Assembly (NCBI RefSeq): GCF_021183825.1
Contig: NZ_CP089211.1
Location: forward strand, 992,001-1,056,000
Reading direction: 5' to 3'
Source of the DNA: Sinomicrobium kalidii
GTDB lineage: Bacteria; Bacteroidota; Bacteroidia; Flavobacteriales; Flavobacteriaceae
Length of the DNA: 64,000 bases
The notes under the pieces were generated by a model that saw only the letters and a list, made by a program, of their open reading frames with translations, searched no databases and was not told where the DNA came from. This document shows, one piece after another, positions 34,375-43,360 of the stretch (its first letter is position 1; each line of letters starts with the position of its first letter). Position numbers and translations under genes: made by a program.

Positions 34375-36492
34375 TCAGCTTGCCACCAGTTCCTGTTCCC
34401 TGTATGCTTTTATCCGGTTCAGGAATGTCCTGGAATCGGCCAAGTATTTGGTTGCGAAATCTTCGGAAGGTTCATTCTTGTTGATCTGGTAAACCAGGTC
34501 TGAGAAAGTGCCCCCGTTCGTACCGTCCAGCCGTACCTTTCCTTCATCTACAAAAACTTCCTGAAATTGCTTTATGATACCGGCATGGGTATTGGTCTTT
34601 TTATTTTCAGACAGCAACAGGGCTTTTGCGGTATTTACCAGTGCCGAATAGGAATGATAAATACCATCTGCCCAGCGCTGTTCTTTTATGGACTCGTCTG
34701 CATTGTCTATTTTCTCTTCGCTCTCATACAGGAGTGTGGCCACGAGGTCAATAACTACGCCGGCACATTCACCTACTCCCACTTCCTGTTTATAGTTTTC
34801 GGTATGTCCCCAATCTTTAAACTCGTCTTCCGTAAGGTTATCCGTATCCGAAAGCGGTTTCAGGATGTCGTAAAAATACGTTTTTCCCTGCCGGTCATAA
34901 TAATCCAGGAATGTTTCGTTTCCGTTCACATTGGCTTTAAAGTCATCCAGGATGGTCCGCAATGCATTCGGACCGCGTTTGCTGGGTATTTTTATCACTT
35001 TGTCAGAAAACCTTCCGTTCCCGTTCCCCAGTACACCTCCGCCGAGCAGCACCTGCAGGGCGGGAGCTACCAGTTTTCCAGACCGGATGGACATTCCCTG
35101 AAAACCGATATGGGCCATCATATGCTGGCCGCAGGCATTCATACATCCGCTTATTTTTATCGCGACGTCCTTATTGTTCAGGTACTCCGGATATTCTTCT
35201 TTCAATACACCTTCCAGTACCTCTGCTATTCCGGTACTGTTGGCAATACCCAGGTTACAGGTATCGGTGCCGGGGCAGGCAGTAATATCTGCCGTGGTGT
35301 TGTAGCCCGCATCGGTGAAGCCCAGTTTGCCCAGTTCCACATAAAAGAACGGCAACAGGTCTTCCCGTACGTGACGCAGCAAAATATTCTGTCTCAGGGA
35401 AAGCCGCAATTCATTACCCGCGTAATCCTTTATAAGGTCTGCCAGTTTCCTGGCCTTATCCGTATAAAAATCTCCCAGGAGTACTTTTATACCTATGGCT
35501 ACAAAACCTTCCTGTTTTTGCGGAATTACGTTGGTCCTTTTCCATTGTTCGTAAGTCTCCTTATCTTCTATCTCTACTTCAGGAATTTCTATGTGTTCCA
35601 GGTTTTTCAAAGCTATGGCATGACTGTCGAAACCATCGGTATCGATAGCGTATTCCTTGTGCGACAATGCCTTCTGTTCTTCTTTTACCAGGCGGATAAA
35701 TTCTTCCGCCCCCATATCCTTCAGCAAAAATTTCATCCTTGCTTTCATCCGTTTGGCCCTTTCGCCGTACCGGTCAAAAACACGGACAACCCCTTCTATA
35801 AGCGGGATAATACGTTCTTCTTCGAGAAATTCATAAATAACGTCAGCGTGCCGGGGCTGTGAACCGAGCCCTCCGCCGAGCAATACTTTGAACCCGCGTT
35901 TACCATTTTCTATTTTCGGGATAAACCCAAGGTCGTGCATATAGCTCAGGGCCGTATCTTCATCGGAGGAAGAGAACGATATTTTAAATTTCCGCCCCAT
36001 CTCCTGCCCCACGGGATTCCGCAGCATATGCTGAAAAGTGGCGTGAGCGTACGGTGTAACATCAAAAACTTCGTTGATATCAACCCCCGCAGTTTCGCTG
36101 GCAGTGACATTCCGCACCGTGTTACCACAGGCTTCCCGGATGGTTACATCATCTTTTTCCAGTTGCGCCCACAATTCCGGGGTTCGTTCCAGGCTCACAT
36201 AGTGTATCTGTATGTCCTGCCTGGTGGTAATATGCAGGCGTCCGGTAGAATATTCATCAGAAACATCGGCTATACGATGTAATTGTTCCCCCGTTACCTT
36301 TCCGTAAGGTAACTTTATTCGTATCATCTGCACACCGGGCTGTCGCTGACCATAGACTCCCCTGGCCAGCCGCAGGCTCCTGAAGCGCTCTTCGTCTATT
36401 TTCCCATCGCGGAACAATCGTATTTTTCGTTCCAGTTCGACAATATCTTTTTCAACAACGGGATTCTCTATTTCTGTCCTAAAGCTCTGCAT
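34375..36492 (-). CDS. Siroheme sulfite/nitrite reductase with C-terminal HEPN domain
   Basis: This 705-residue protein has a ferredoxin-type sulfite/nitrite reductase core (~1-560). The siroheme-[4Fe-4S] ligands are Cys406 and Cys412 (CPGTDTC) and Cys450 and Cys454 (SGCMNAC). Residues ~575-705 form a HEPN-like helical domain (YHSYSALVNTAKALLLSEN, then THAGIIKQFQEVF). The core reduces sulfite or nitrite by six electrons. Sulfite is favoured because of the siroheme genes and the lack of nitrate genes nearby, but nitrite cannot be excluded. The HEPN role is unknown. It is first in the operon, with cobA, precorrin-2 dehydrogenase and a reductase after it. Confidence 0.9.
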   Translation of the reverse strand: MQSFRTEIENPVVEKDIVELERKIRLFRDGKIDEERFRSLRLARGVYGQRQPGVQMIRIKLPYGKVTGEQLHRIADVSDEYSTGRLHITTRQDIQIHYVSLERTPELWAQLEKDDVTIREACGNTVRNVTASETAGVDINEVFDVTPYAHATFQHMLRNPVGQEMGRKFKISFSSSDEDTALSYMHDLGFIPKIENGKRGFKVLLGGGLGSQPRHADVIYEFLEEERIIPLIEGVVRVFDRYGERAKRMKARMKFLLKDMGAEEFIRLVKEEQKALSHKEYAIDTDGFDSHAIALKNLEHIEIPEVEIEDKETYEQWKRTNVIPQKQEGFVAIGIKVLLGDFYTDKARKLADLIKDYAGNELRLSLRQNILLRHVREDLLPFFYVELGKLGFTDAGYNTTADITACPGTDTCNLGIANSTGIAEVLEGVLKEEYPEYLNNKDVAIKISGCMNACGQHMMAHIGFQGMSIRSGKLVAPALQVLLGGGVLGNGNGRFSDKVIKIPSKRGPNALRTILDDFKANVNGNETFLDYYDRQGKTYFYDILKPLSDTDNLTEDEFKDWGHTENYKQEVGVGECAGVVIDLVATLLYESEEKIDNADESIKEQRWADGIYHSYSALVNTAKALLLSENKKTNTHAGIIKQFQEVFVDEGKVRLDGTNGGTFSDLVYQINKNEPSEDFATKYLADSRTFLNRIKAYREQELVAS

Positions 36493-36535
36493 TTCTATTA
36501 GTCTATTTAATCGATAGGTTTATAGGTTTATAATG

Positions 36536-36572
36536 CAAATGTAAGAGATAATTCTTTATAAACTATAGAATT
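36536..36572 (-). promoter_or_regulatory. Promoter box and inverted repeat of the sulfite reductase operon
   Basis: TACATTTG (36543-36536), an exact TAnnTTTG box, lies 44 bases before the ATG. Just upstream, AATTCT (36550-36555) and AGAATT (36567-36572) form an inverted repeat separated by 11 bases over the -33 region. It is a candidate operator; the regulator is unknown. Confidence 0.45.
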
Positions 36573-36784
36573 AAACAACTTTTTTTATCACACTGCCCGG
36601 TAAAATAGTTAAATGCGGTCAGACAAGGAAAAAATATTCCGGATTCCCCCGGGACCAACACATCATATAAGTCGGGTGAAGACGATTATCCGGGAACCGG
36701 TATTCTGATTAAGGTTGCCTGTTCAGATGTTTCTTAAACTTACGATAATGCAAAATTTTATTTTTTTTTGCTTATTTTTCATCC

Positions 36785-37459
36785 ATGAATCTAATCGTCC
36801 TCGCCTTAGCACCCGTAGCTGCCATCCTCCTTTATATCTATATCAAGGATAAATATGAAAAAGAACCGCTGCGCCTCCTGTTCTACAGTTTTGTCCTGGG
36901 CACTGTGGTGAGTGTTATCCTCACCGTTATTCTTTCGTTTGTATATAACACGATATTGCCTTTGCCTGACAATGGCAGTATACTACAGCAGTTCATAAAG
37001 GCCTTTCTCGTGGTGGCCCTTACCGAGGAATTCAGCAAATACGTTGTAGTCCGCTATTTTGCCCAACCCAAAAAGGCTTTCAACGAACGTTTTGACGGTA
37101 TTGTTTATGCCGTGATGGTCTCCATGGGATTTGCGGCTACCGAAAATATTTTTTACGTGCTCGGCGGTGGTTATGAAGTGGCGCTCCTCAGGGCATTCAC
37201 GGCAGTCCCTGCACATGCCACTTTTGGTATACTCATGGGGTATTTTATGGGGAAGGCCAAGTTTTCCCGAAACAGGACCACATTAAATTTGTACGGGTTG
37301 CTATTCGCTGTTTTATTTCACGGGGCCTATGATTTTTTTCTGTTCATCAATTTTATTCCCGGCACATGGACAGGTGCGCTGGTTTCCCTGGTCATAGCGA
37401 TTTTCCTGTCCCGGAAAGTCATAAAAAAACACCAGGACAGTTCCCGGTTTAGGCTCTAA
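36785..37459 (+). CDS. PrsW-family intramembrane protease
   Basis: This 224-residue multi-pass membrane protein carries the PrsW pattern: EEFSKY with Glu81-Glu82, ATENIFY with Glu120, AHATFG with His144, and FHGAYDF with His179 and Asp183. These form the putative metal site of this CAAX-protease-related superfamily. B. subtilis PrsW cleaves the anti-sigma factor RsiW; the substrate here is unknown. There are about six or seven hydrophobic segments. It is transcribed divergently from the sulfite reductase operon and stands 124 bases before the carboxylase genes. Confidence 0.9.
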   Translation: MNLIVLALAPVAAILLYIYIKDKYEKEPLRLLFYSFVLGTVVSVILTVILSFVYNTILPLPDNGSILQQFIKAFLVVALTEEFSKYVVVRYFAQPKKAFNERFDGIVYAVMVSMGFAATENIFYVLGGGYEVALLRAFTAVPAHATFGILMGYFMGKAKFSRNRTTLNLYGLLFAVLFHGAYDFFLFINFIPGTWTGALVSLVIAIFLSRKVIKKHQDSSRFRL

Positions 37460-37582
37460 CGCGAAAGAATTTATATCTTTATACCTAAGCCGGAAGATCA
37501 GGTAGTGCCAAAACACGGGGATCCACCTGAACCTTTCCGGTTTCCTACCCCGAAATGTGCGAATTAAAATATTTCGTCGTCT

Positions 37583-38071
37583 ATGGACAAAACATACAAA
37601 ACAAAGGTTAATGATACCTTCGATTTTACGATCGACACCCGAGATATTACGGCATTAAATGTAGCCGGGAACGGGAAGGATGCCTTTCATCTGCTAAAAG
37701 ACCACAGGTCGCGGAAAGCCGAAATAACTGCGGCCGATTTCCTGAACAAGACCTATACCATCCGGATGGACGGGGAAACCTACAGGGTACAAATATCCGA
37801 TGACCTGGACCAGCTTATCGAGGATATGGGATTCACCCGGAAAGCAGCCGAACATATACTGGAAATCAAGGCTCCCATGCCGGGACTCGTGCTGGACGTA
37901 CAGGCAGAACCCGGGCAGACCGTCAGCGAAAACGACACCCTGATCGTACTCGAAGCCATGAAAATGGAAAATGTTATCCTTTCACCACGCAACGGCACTA
38001 TTAAATCCGTCACAGTCAAAAAAGGAGATGCTGTGGACAAAAAACAGCTCTTGTTGATATTCGAGGAATAA
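37583..38071 (+). CDS. Biotin carboxyl carrier protein of acyl-CoA carboxylase
   Basis: This 162-residue protein has a C-terminal biotinyl domain (~95-162) with the biotinylation motif EAMKMEN, the modified residue being Lys127. KAPMPGLVLDV is the conserved start of the domain. The N-terminal ~90 residues (KTYKTKVNDTFDFTI) form a small beta domain like the BT linker of propionyl-CoA carboxylases rather than the AccB leader. It is the first of three plus-strand genes encoding carrier, biotin carboxylase and carboxyltransferase. Confidence 0.92.
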   Translation: MDKTYKTKVNDTFDFTIDTRDITALNVAGNGKDAFHLLKDHRSRKAEITAADFLNKTYTIRMDGETYRVQISDDLDQLIEDMGFTRKAAEHILEIKAPMPGLVLDVQAEPGQTVSENDTLIVLEAMKMENVILSPRNGTIKSVTVKKGDAVDKKQLLLIFEE

Positions 38072-38156
38072 TGCCATATACCGGCCCACGGACAAAAGTG
38101 AACTCCGCATCCCTGATACCAATACTCATGCTATTGTTTAACCTAAACACCATGTT

Positions 38157-39599
38157 GTGAAAAAAATACTGATAGCCAACCGGGGAGAGATTGCCATACG
38201 CATAATGCGCACAGCCAGAAAAATGGGGATCAGCACTGTTGCCGTTTACTCTGAAGCAGACAGGAACTCCCCGCATGTAAAATATGCAGACGAAGCAGTC
38301 TGTATTGGAGAAGCCCCGGCGGAAAAATCCTATCTCAATGCCGATGTAATTATCCGTACAGCTCAAGAACTGGGGGCAGACGCTATCCATCCGGGCTATG
38401 GATTCCTGAGTGAAAATGCCGAATTTGCAGAGCAGACCGAAGCCGGCAACCTAACTTTTATAGGCCCCCTGTCAGAATCTATCCGGGTCATGGGCAGTAA
38501 ACTCGCTGCCAAGGAAGCTGTTAAGGCATATGACATCCCGATGGTTCCGGGAACCGAAAAAGCAATCACAGACATTGCCGATGCCAAACGTATTGCCAAG
38601 GACATCGGCTACCCTATACTTATAAAAGCATCTGCCGGGGGCGGAGGAAAAGGTATGCGTATCGTAAAAGCCGAAAAAGACCTGGAAACACAAATGACAA
38701 GAGCCGTCAGTGAGGCGCGGTCGGCATTCGGCGACGAGGCGGTCTTTATCGAAAAGTACGTCGCTTCGCCCAGGCATGTGGAAATACAGGTGATGGCTGA
38801 TAATCACGGGAACATCATTCACCTCTTCGAACGGGAGTGCAGTATACAGCGCAGGCATCAGAAAGTGATCGAGGAGGCGCCTTCGGTTATACTCACCCCG
38901 GAACTCCGAGCTGAAATGGGGGAAGCTGCGGTTAAAGTGGCCAAAGCCTGTGATTATCGCGGTGCCGGGACCGTGGAATTCCTGATGGATGAAAACCTGA
39001 ATTTTTATTTCCTGGAAATGAATACCCGCCTGCAGGTGGAACACCCGGTTACCGAGCTCATCACGGGAACTGATCTCGTAGAACTGCAAATAAGGGTGGC
39101 CCGGGGAGAAAAACTGCCTTTAAAACAGGAAGACCTGGAAATAAGGGGACATGCCCTGGAATTGCGGGTATATGCCGAAGACCCGCTGAACGAGTTCCTT
39201 CCCAGCGTGGGGTACCTCGAAGATTACAGTATCCCATCCGGCAGGGGCATACGTGTGGACAACGGTTTTGAGGCCGGTATGGACGTCCCGATTTATTACG
39301 ACCCCATGCTTGCCAAACTCATCACCTACGGCAGCACAAGGGAAGAGGCCCTGCAGATCATGGTGGAAGCCATTGATCAATATACCGTAAAAGGTGTGGA
39401 GACCACCCTGCCTTTCGGAAAGTTCGTATGCCTCCACGAAGCGTTCCGGTCGGGAAATTTTGACACGCATTTTGTCGCTAATCACTATACTCCCGATGCC
39501 CTGCTCGCAGCGCAGAAGGATGCTGCCCGAACAGCCGCCCTGCTCGCTGTAAAACAATATACCGAAGACCTGAAAAAATTACGTCTCCCAAAACTATAA
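38157..39599 (+). CDS. Biotin carboxylase subunit of acyl-CoA carboxylase
   Basis: This ATP-grasp enzyme carboxylates the biotin of the preceding carrier protein. The 480 residues start MKKILIANRGEIAIRIMRTARK. The start codon is GTG at 38157; no suitable ATG exists nearby in frame. The ATP loop is ASAGGGGKGMRIV, and EMNTRLQVEHPVTE is the conserved active-site strand. The length (480 rather than ~450) and the ~30-residue C-terminal tail fit the alpha subunit of propionyl/acyl-CoA carboxylases. It is part of a three-gene operon. Confidence 0.94.
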   Translation: MKKILIANRGEIAIRIMRTARKMGISTVAVYSEADRNSPHVKYADEAVCIGEAPAEKSYLNADVIIRTAQELGADAIHPGYGFLSENAEFAEQTEAGNLTFIGPLSESIRVMGSKLAAKEAVKAYDIPMVPGTEKAITDIADAKRIAKDIGYPILIKASAGGGGKGMRIVKAEKDLETQMTRAVSEARSAFGDEAVFIEKYVASPRHVEIQVMADNHGNIIHLFERECSIQRRHQKVIEEAPSVILTPELRAEMGEAAVKVAKACDYRGAGTVEFLMDENLNFYFLEMNTRLQVEHPVTELITGTDLVELQIRVARGEKLPLKQEDLEIRGHALELRVYAEDPLNEFLPSVGYLEDYSIPSGRGIRVDNGFEAGMDVPIYYDPMLAKLITYGSTREEALQIMVEAIDQYTVKGVETTLPFGKFVCLHEAFRSGNFDTHFVANHYTPDALLAAQKDAARTAALLAVKQYTEDLKKLRLPKL

Positions 39600-39647
39600 G
39601 CCGTTACCATTCTGCAAGAGGCATTCAAGATTTTAAACACGCACACT

Positions 39648-41189
39648 ATGGATTCCAAAATAAAAGAACTCAATGAAAAACTGGCCAAAGCGTACTTTGG
39701 CGGCGGTCAGGAACGGATAGAGAAGCAACACCAAAAGAAAAAGCTGACCGCCAGGGAACGGATAGCCTACCTTCTGGATAACGGTTCTTTTGAAGAGATC
39801 GGTGCCCTGGTCATTCACCGTACCAAAGATTTCGGGATGGAACAACAACAATACTACGGCGACGGGGTGGTCACCGGGTACGGCACCATCAATGAACGTC
39901 CCGTGTATATCTTTGCACAGGATTTTACCGTATTCGGAGGGTCGTTATCCGAAACGCATGCGGAAAAAATCTGCAAGATCATGGATTTGGCGGTAAAATC
40001 GGGTATCCCCCTTATCGGACTCAACGATTCGGGAGGGGCACGTATCCAGGAAGGCGTGCGTTCACTGGGCGGCTATGCCGACATTTTTCATAGAAATGTA
40101 AAGGCTTCCGGTGTAGTTCCCCAGATTTCTGCCATTATGGGGCCCTGTGCCGGAGGTGCCGTTTATTCTCCCGCCATCACCGATTTTACCATTATGGTGG
40201 AAGACACCAGCTATATGTTTGTTACCGGGCCCAATGTGGTCAAAACCGTGACCAATGAAAACGTCACTTCCGAAGAACTCGGAGGTGCCAGCGCCCATGC
40301 TTCCAAATCGGGTGTGGCCCATATCACCTCATCCAACGATGCCGAATGCCTGGAAGATATAAGAAAACTCCTCAGCTACCTGCCGCAAAATAACAGGGAA
40401 AAACCGCGCAAACTGGATTTTACCCCGGGAGACGAGACCAGGAACAACCTCCTTTCCATCATTCCGGACCACCCCAACAAACCTTATGACATGCGTAAAG
40501 TGGTTACCGGGATCATCGATGACAATACTTTCTTTGAGATCCACAGGGATTATGCAAAGAACATCATTACAGGCTTTGCCCGGCTGGGAGGGCAGAGTAT
40601 CGGTATCGTGGCCAATCAGCCGATGTTCCTTGCGGGCGTGCTTGATGTAGACAGTTCCAAAAAAGCGGCCCGTTTCGTAAGGTGCTGCGACAGTTTTAAC
40701 ATTCCGTTACTGGTATTGGTGGATGTCCCGGGATTTTTACCGGGAACGGACCAGGAATGGAACGGTATTATAATGAATGGGGCCAAGCTGCTCTATGCAT
40801 TCAGCGAAGCTACCGTGCCACGTATCACCCTGATCACGAGAAAAGCCTACGGAGGGGCTTATGACGTAATGAATTCCAAACACATCGGGGCAGATATGAA
40901 CTTTGCCTGGCCAAGTGCCGAAATTGCCGTTATGGGAGCCAAGGGTGCTGCCGAGATCATTTTTAAAAAGGATATTTCGGATGCGGAAGACCCGGAAAAA
41001 AAACTCAGCGAAAAGGAGGCCGAATATGCCGCCTTGTTCGCCAATCCCTATATTGCCGCCAACCGCGGGTTTATTGATGAAGTGGTCTTACCCCAGGACA
41101 CCCGGCGGAAACTCTTGAAGGCCTTTGCCATGCTCGGGAACAAACAGGTGGAAGGACCAAAGCGAAAACACGGGAATATTCCGTTGTAA
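39648..41189 (+). CDS. Acyl-CoA (probably propionyl-CoA) carboxyltransferase beta subunit
   Basis: This 513-residue crotonase-fold carboxyltransferase transfers CO2 from biotin to an acyl-Co[13 protein letters not shown] at the N-terminus, [29 protein letters not shown] and [17 protein letters not shown] are propionyl-CoA carboxylase PccB-type motifs. A single-chain ~510-residue subunit, rather than separate AccA and AccD, points to propionyl- or methylmalonyl-type activity, used to route propionate from odd-chain or branched-chain catabolism to methylmalonyl-CoA. Acetyl-CoA activity is not excluded. Confidence 0.93.
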   Translation: MDSKIKELNEKLAKAYFGGGQERIEKQHQKKKLTARERIAYLLDNGSFEEIGALVIHRTKDFGMEQQQYYGDGVVTGYGTINERPVYIFAQDFTVFGGSLSETHAEKICKIMDLAVKSGIPLIGLNDSGGARIQEGVRSLGGYADIFHRNVKASGVVPQISAIMGPCAGGAVYSPAITDFTIMVEDTSYMFVTGPNVVKTVTNENVTSEELGGASAHASKSGVAHITSSNDAECLEDIRKLLSYLPQNNREKPRKLDFTPGDETRNNLLSIIPDHPNKPYDMRKVVTGIIDDNTFFEIHRDYAKNIITGFARLGGQSIGIVANQPMFLAGVLDVDSSKKAARFVRCCDSFNIPLLVLVDVPGFLPGTDQEWNGIIMNGAKLLYAFSEATVPRITLITRKAYGGAYDVMNSKHIGADMNFAWPSAEIAVMGAKGAAEIIFKKDISDAEDPEKKLSEKEAEYAALFANPYIAANRGFIDEVVLPQDTRRKLLKAFAMLGNKQVEGPKRKHGNIPL

Positions 41190-41300
41190 ATCGGTATCCC
41201 GGTAGCTCAAGGATTATAAATTGAACCGGAAGAAACCGTTGCATGTCATTTCACCGGTTCGGAAGGAACTATTTCTCCCCTCTGTCAAGGGAACAGAAGC

Positions 41301-43058
41301 CTACTCTACCAGATTATTATCTGTTAGTCCCACACCATCTTCGATCAGGTGTGCAATTTTCGGGGATTCCGCTTTTATTTTATCCAGGTGTACGAGTATT
41401 TCCCGGGCAAAGGCATCATCACCTTTATCTACAGCAAGTTCATACAGTTCTACGGAAAGGAGCCAGTCTTTCGGGTGGTTAGCCTTTACACTTTCAAAGA
41501 TACCGTGTACCTCCATAGTTATTTCCCTGTTTTCCCGGATATCACGTACGCTTTGATATAAGGTTTCCAGCGCAATTTGTTCTTCAGATTTTTTCCTTCT
41601 GATGGTCCCTTCGGAAGGTACGTGGGTAATCAGGTCGAAACTACGGGTATCCGCCGGACCTGAAAAAGCAGATACCACCTTTTTGCCTACAGCCATATCA
41701 TATATGCCCCATTCCGGTTTAAAGAGGATTTTGTCGCCATGGGTCACCGTACAGTTCTCAAAGCTTATCAGAATGATCTTGCCCTGCAGGTTGCGGGTCC
41801 CGGTGATGATATCCCCGGTAACCTCAATGCCGCCTTCGAACTCCAGGGTTACCCGTTCGCCTTCATAGATATTGTATGCTTTCAGGTCGCGCGGGCTCAT
41901 GTCTTCGATGGCCAGGTTAATCCCCTTCAGTTTTCCCACAGGGCTGCCAAAGCCTTCGGCATGATAAGCCGTGCCGTGCCCTACCAGTTCTTTTTCCCTG
42001 TAGGACAGGGCGGTCTTCCCTTTGGTTTGCAGGTATATGGGGTGCCCTTCGTGTTCAATTACATCTGTAAATACCCCGGATATCTGGAGGCCGGTACTCA
42101 ACTCGGCAGTGCCCAATGCACCGGAAGCTATCAGTTTTTTAATACCACTCAACCCTCCCGTCCGCAGGGCCATGGTGTTGGCAAATTCTTCCAGCACGAG
42201 GCTCAGATGGGCAAAATCGGGAGTCACATACAGTTGAGGCTGTGGCTTGGTGATATCAAATTCTCTATAGGCTGCTTCTATGGTATAAGGAAGTTTTTTT
42301 ACATTATCGGTCATGCACCAGGTACTTTCCCCTATGGAAGACAGCAGGCCCGCACCGTATATTTTGGGATGCTCCAACGGCCCTATCAAACCGTATTCCA
42401 CGGTCCACCAGTGCAGATTCCGAATAAGCGCCATCTCGCTGGGCTCTCCCATATTGTTTTGCAGTTCGTCCACTTTTTTTTCCGCTTCCTCAATTTCAGA
42501 GGCAGGTGTGTCCGGGGCTTCCTTGATAATGGACAAATGCCTTATGGCTTCATACATGTCATGGTCCCTGGCACTGGAAATCGCCTTGCAACCTATTTCC
42601 CCGAACCTTCTCAGGTATTCGGCATACTCCGGGTTGGCGATAATGGGGGCATGTCCCGCCCCTTCGTGGATAATATCCGGTGCGGGGGTGTATTCGATAT
42701 GTTCCAGCTGCCGTATGTCTGACGCAATGACCAGTACGTTATAGGCCTGGAACTCCATAAAAGCACTCGGGGGGATAAACCCGTCCACAGCCACGGCTGC
42801 CCAGCCTATTTCTTCCAGTATGCGGTTCATGCCATACATATTGGGAATACTGTCTATGGAAATCCCCGTTTGTTTCAGCCCGTCCAGGTAGGAAGCGTGG
42901 GCCACTTTGCTGAGATAATCCACATTTTTGCGCATAACATAACGCCATACCGCCTGGTTTACTGCCGAATAGTTTTCGTAATTCTGGGGTTTTACGAACT
43001 GCTTCAGATGCACAGGGAGTTTGTCTAATACAGGATTGCTTTCATATGCTGGTTCCAT
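41301..43058 (-). CDS. phhA: Aromatic amino acid hydroxylase (phenylalanine 4-hydroxylase), long form
   Basis: This pterin-dependent, non-haem iron enzyme most likely converts phenylalanine to tyrosine. The iron ligands are His131 and His136 (HEGAGH) and Glu221 (WTVEYGL). The catalytic domain spans ~20-330. A further ~250 residues follow with no hydroxylase homology I can name, making 585 residues against ~270-300 for most bacterial enzymes. The start is MEPAYESNPVLDKLP at 43058. The open frame runs on to 43199, but those 47 codons are the dispersed repeat at 43067-43260. Confidence 0.9.
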   Translation of the reverse strand: MEPAYESNPVLDKLPVHLKQFVKPQNYENYSAVNQAVWRYVMRKNVDYLSKVAHASYLDGLKQTGISIDSIPNMYGMNRILEEIGWAAVAVDGFIPPSAFMEFQAYNVLVIASDIRQLEHIEYTPAPDIIHEGAGHAPIIANPEYAEYLRRFGEIGCKAISSARDHDMYEAIRHLSIIKEAPDTPASEIEEAEKKVDELQNNMGEPSEMALIRNLHWWTVEYGLIGPLEHPKIYGAGLLSSIGESTWCMTDNVKKLPYTIEAAYREFDITKPQPQLYVTPDFAHLSLVLEEFANTMALRTGGLSGIKKLIASGALGTAELSTGLQISGVFTDVIEHEGHPIYLQTKGKTALSYREKELVGHGTAYHAEGFGSPVGKLKGINLAIEDMSPRDLKAYNIYEGERVTLEFEGGIEVTGDIITGTRNLQGKIILISFENCTVTHGDKILFKPEWGIYDMAVGKKVVSAFSGPADTRSFDLITHVPSEGTIRRKKSEEQIALETLYQSVRDIRENREITMEVHGIFESVKANHPKDWLLSVELYELAVDKGDDAFAREILVHLDKIKAESPKIAHLIEDGVGLTDNNLVE

Positions 43059-43066
43059 GATGCGTT

Positions 43067-43260
43067 CAAATATGTTTTGGTTATTAAGAGTCTTTTCCGC
43101 CACGTAGCTAAGGCTATGTATCTTGCCCTCGCGGCAGTCTGACTCCTTCGCTAAAAAGGTCTCCCAGACCTTTTTTATACGCTCGGCCCTGCCTGACAAA
43201 AAAATGCACTATAATCCCGATAATTATCGGGACCAAAAACAAAATTTAGACAGACTCTAA
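43067..43260. repeat. Palindromic element related to 22268-22515
   Basis: The ends read TTAAGAGTC...GACTCTAA. A core shares TTGCC, CGCG, CCTTC, CTAAAAA, TCGG and CCTG in the same order as the first element. The central hairpin arms are different but still pair: AAAAAGGTCT/AGACCTTTTT here, AAAAACAGCC/GGCTGTTTTC there. CCCGATAATTATCGGG is a second hairpin. It lies directly upstream of the hydroxylase start and fills most of the 302-base gap. Confidence 0.65.
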
Positions 43261-43324
43261 CAAATTTACGAAAAATAGCAGAGAATCTTAACTATATTCC
43301 CGTCGAATAGATTTGGCCATCACC

Positions 43325-43350
43325 GGGACGCACAGCCATGCATTTCTACG
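43325..43350. repeat. Degenerate palindromic element (copy e)
   Basis: GACGCACAGCC...GCATTTC followed by TACGTG matches the CGGCCG-centred family with several changes. It is 11 bases past the mnmD stop. Confidence 0.45.
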
Positions 43351-43360
43351 TGAAAAACAC

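Noticed and set aside
34567..35862. 431-codon open frame on the plus strand
   Set aside because: It is fully antisense to the sulfite reductase gene, whose motifs are certain. The translation is Phe/Tyr/His-rich, typical of a shadow frame.
43059..43199. N-terminal extension of the phenylalanine hydroxylase
   Set aside because: The 47 codons coincide with the dispersed element 43067-43260, and the ATG at 43058 gives the family N-terminus.
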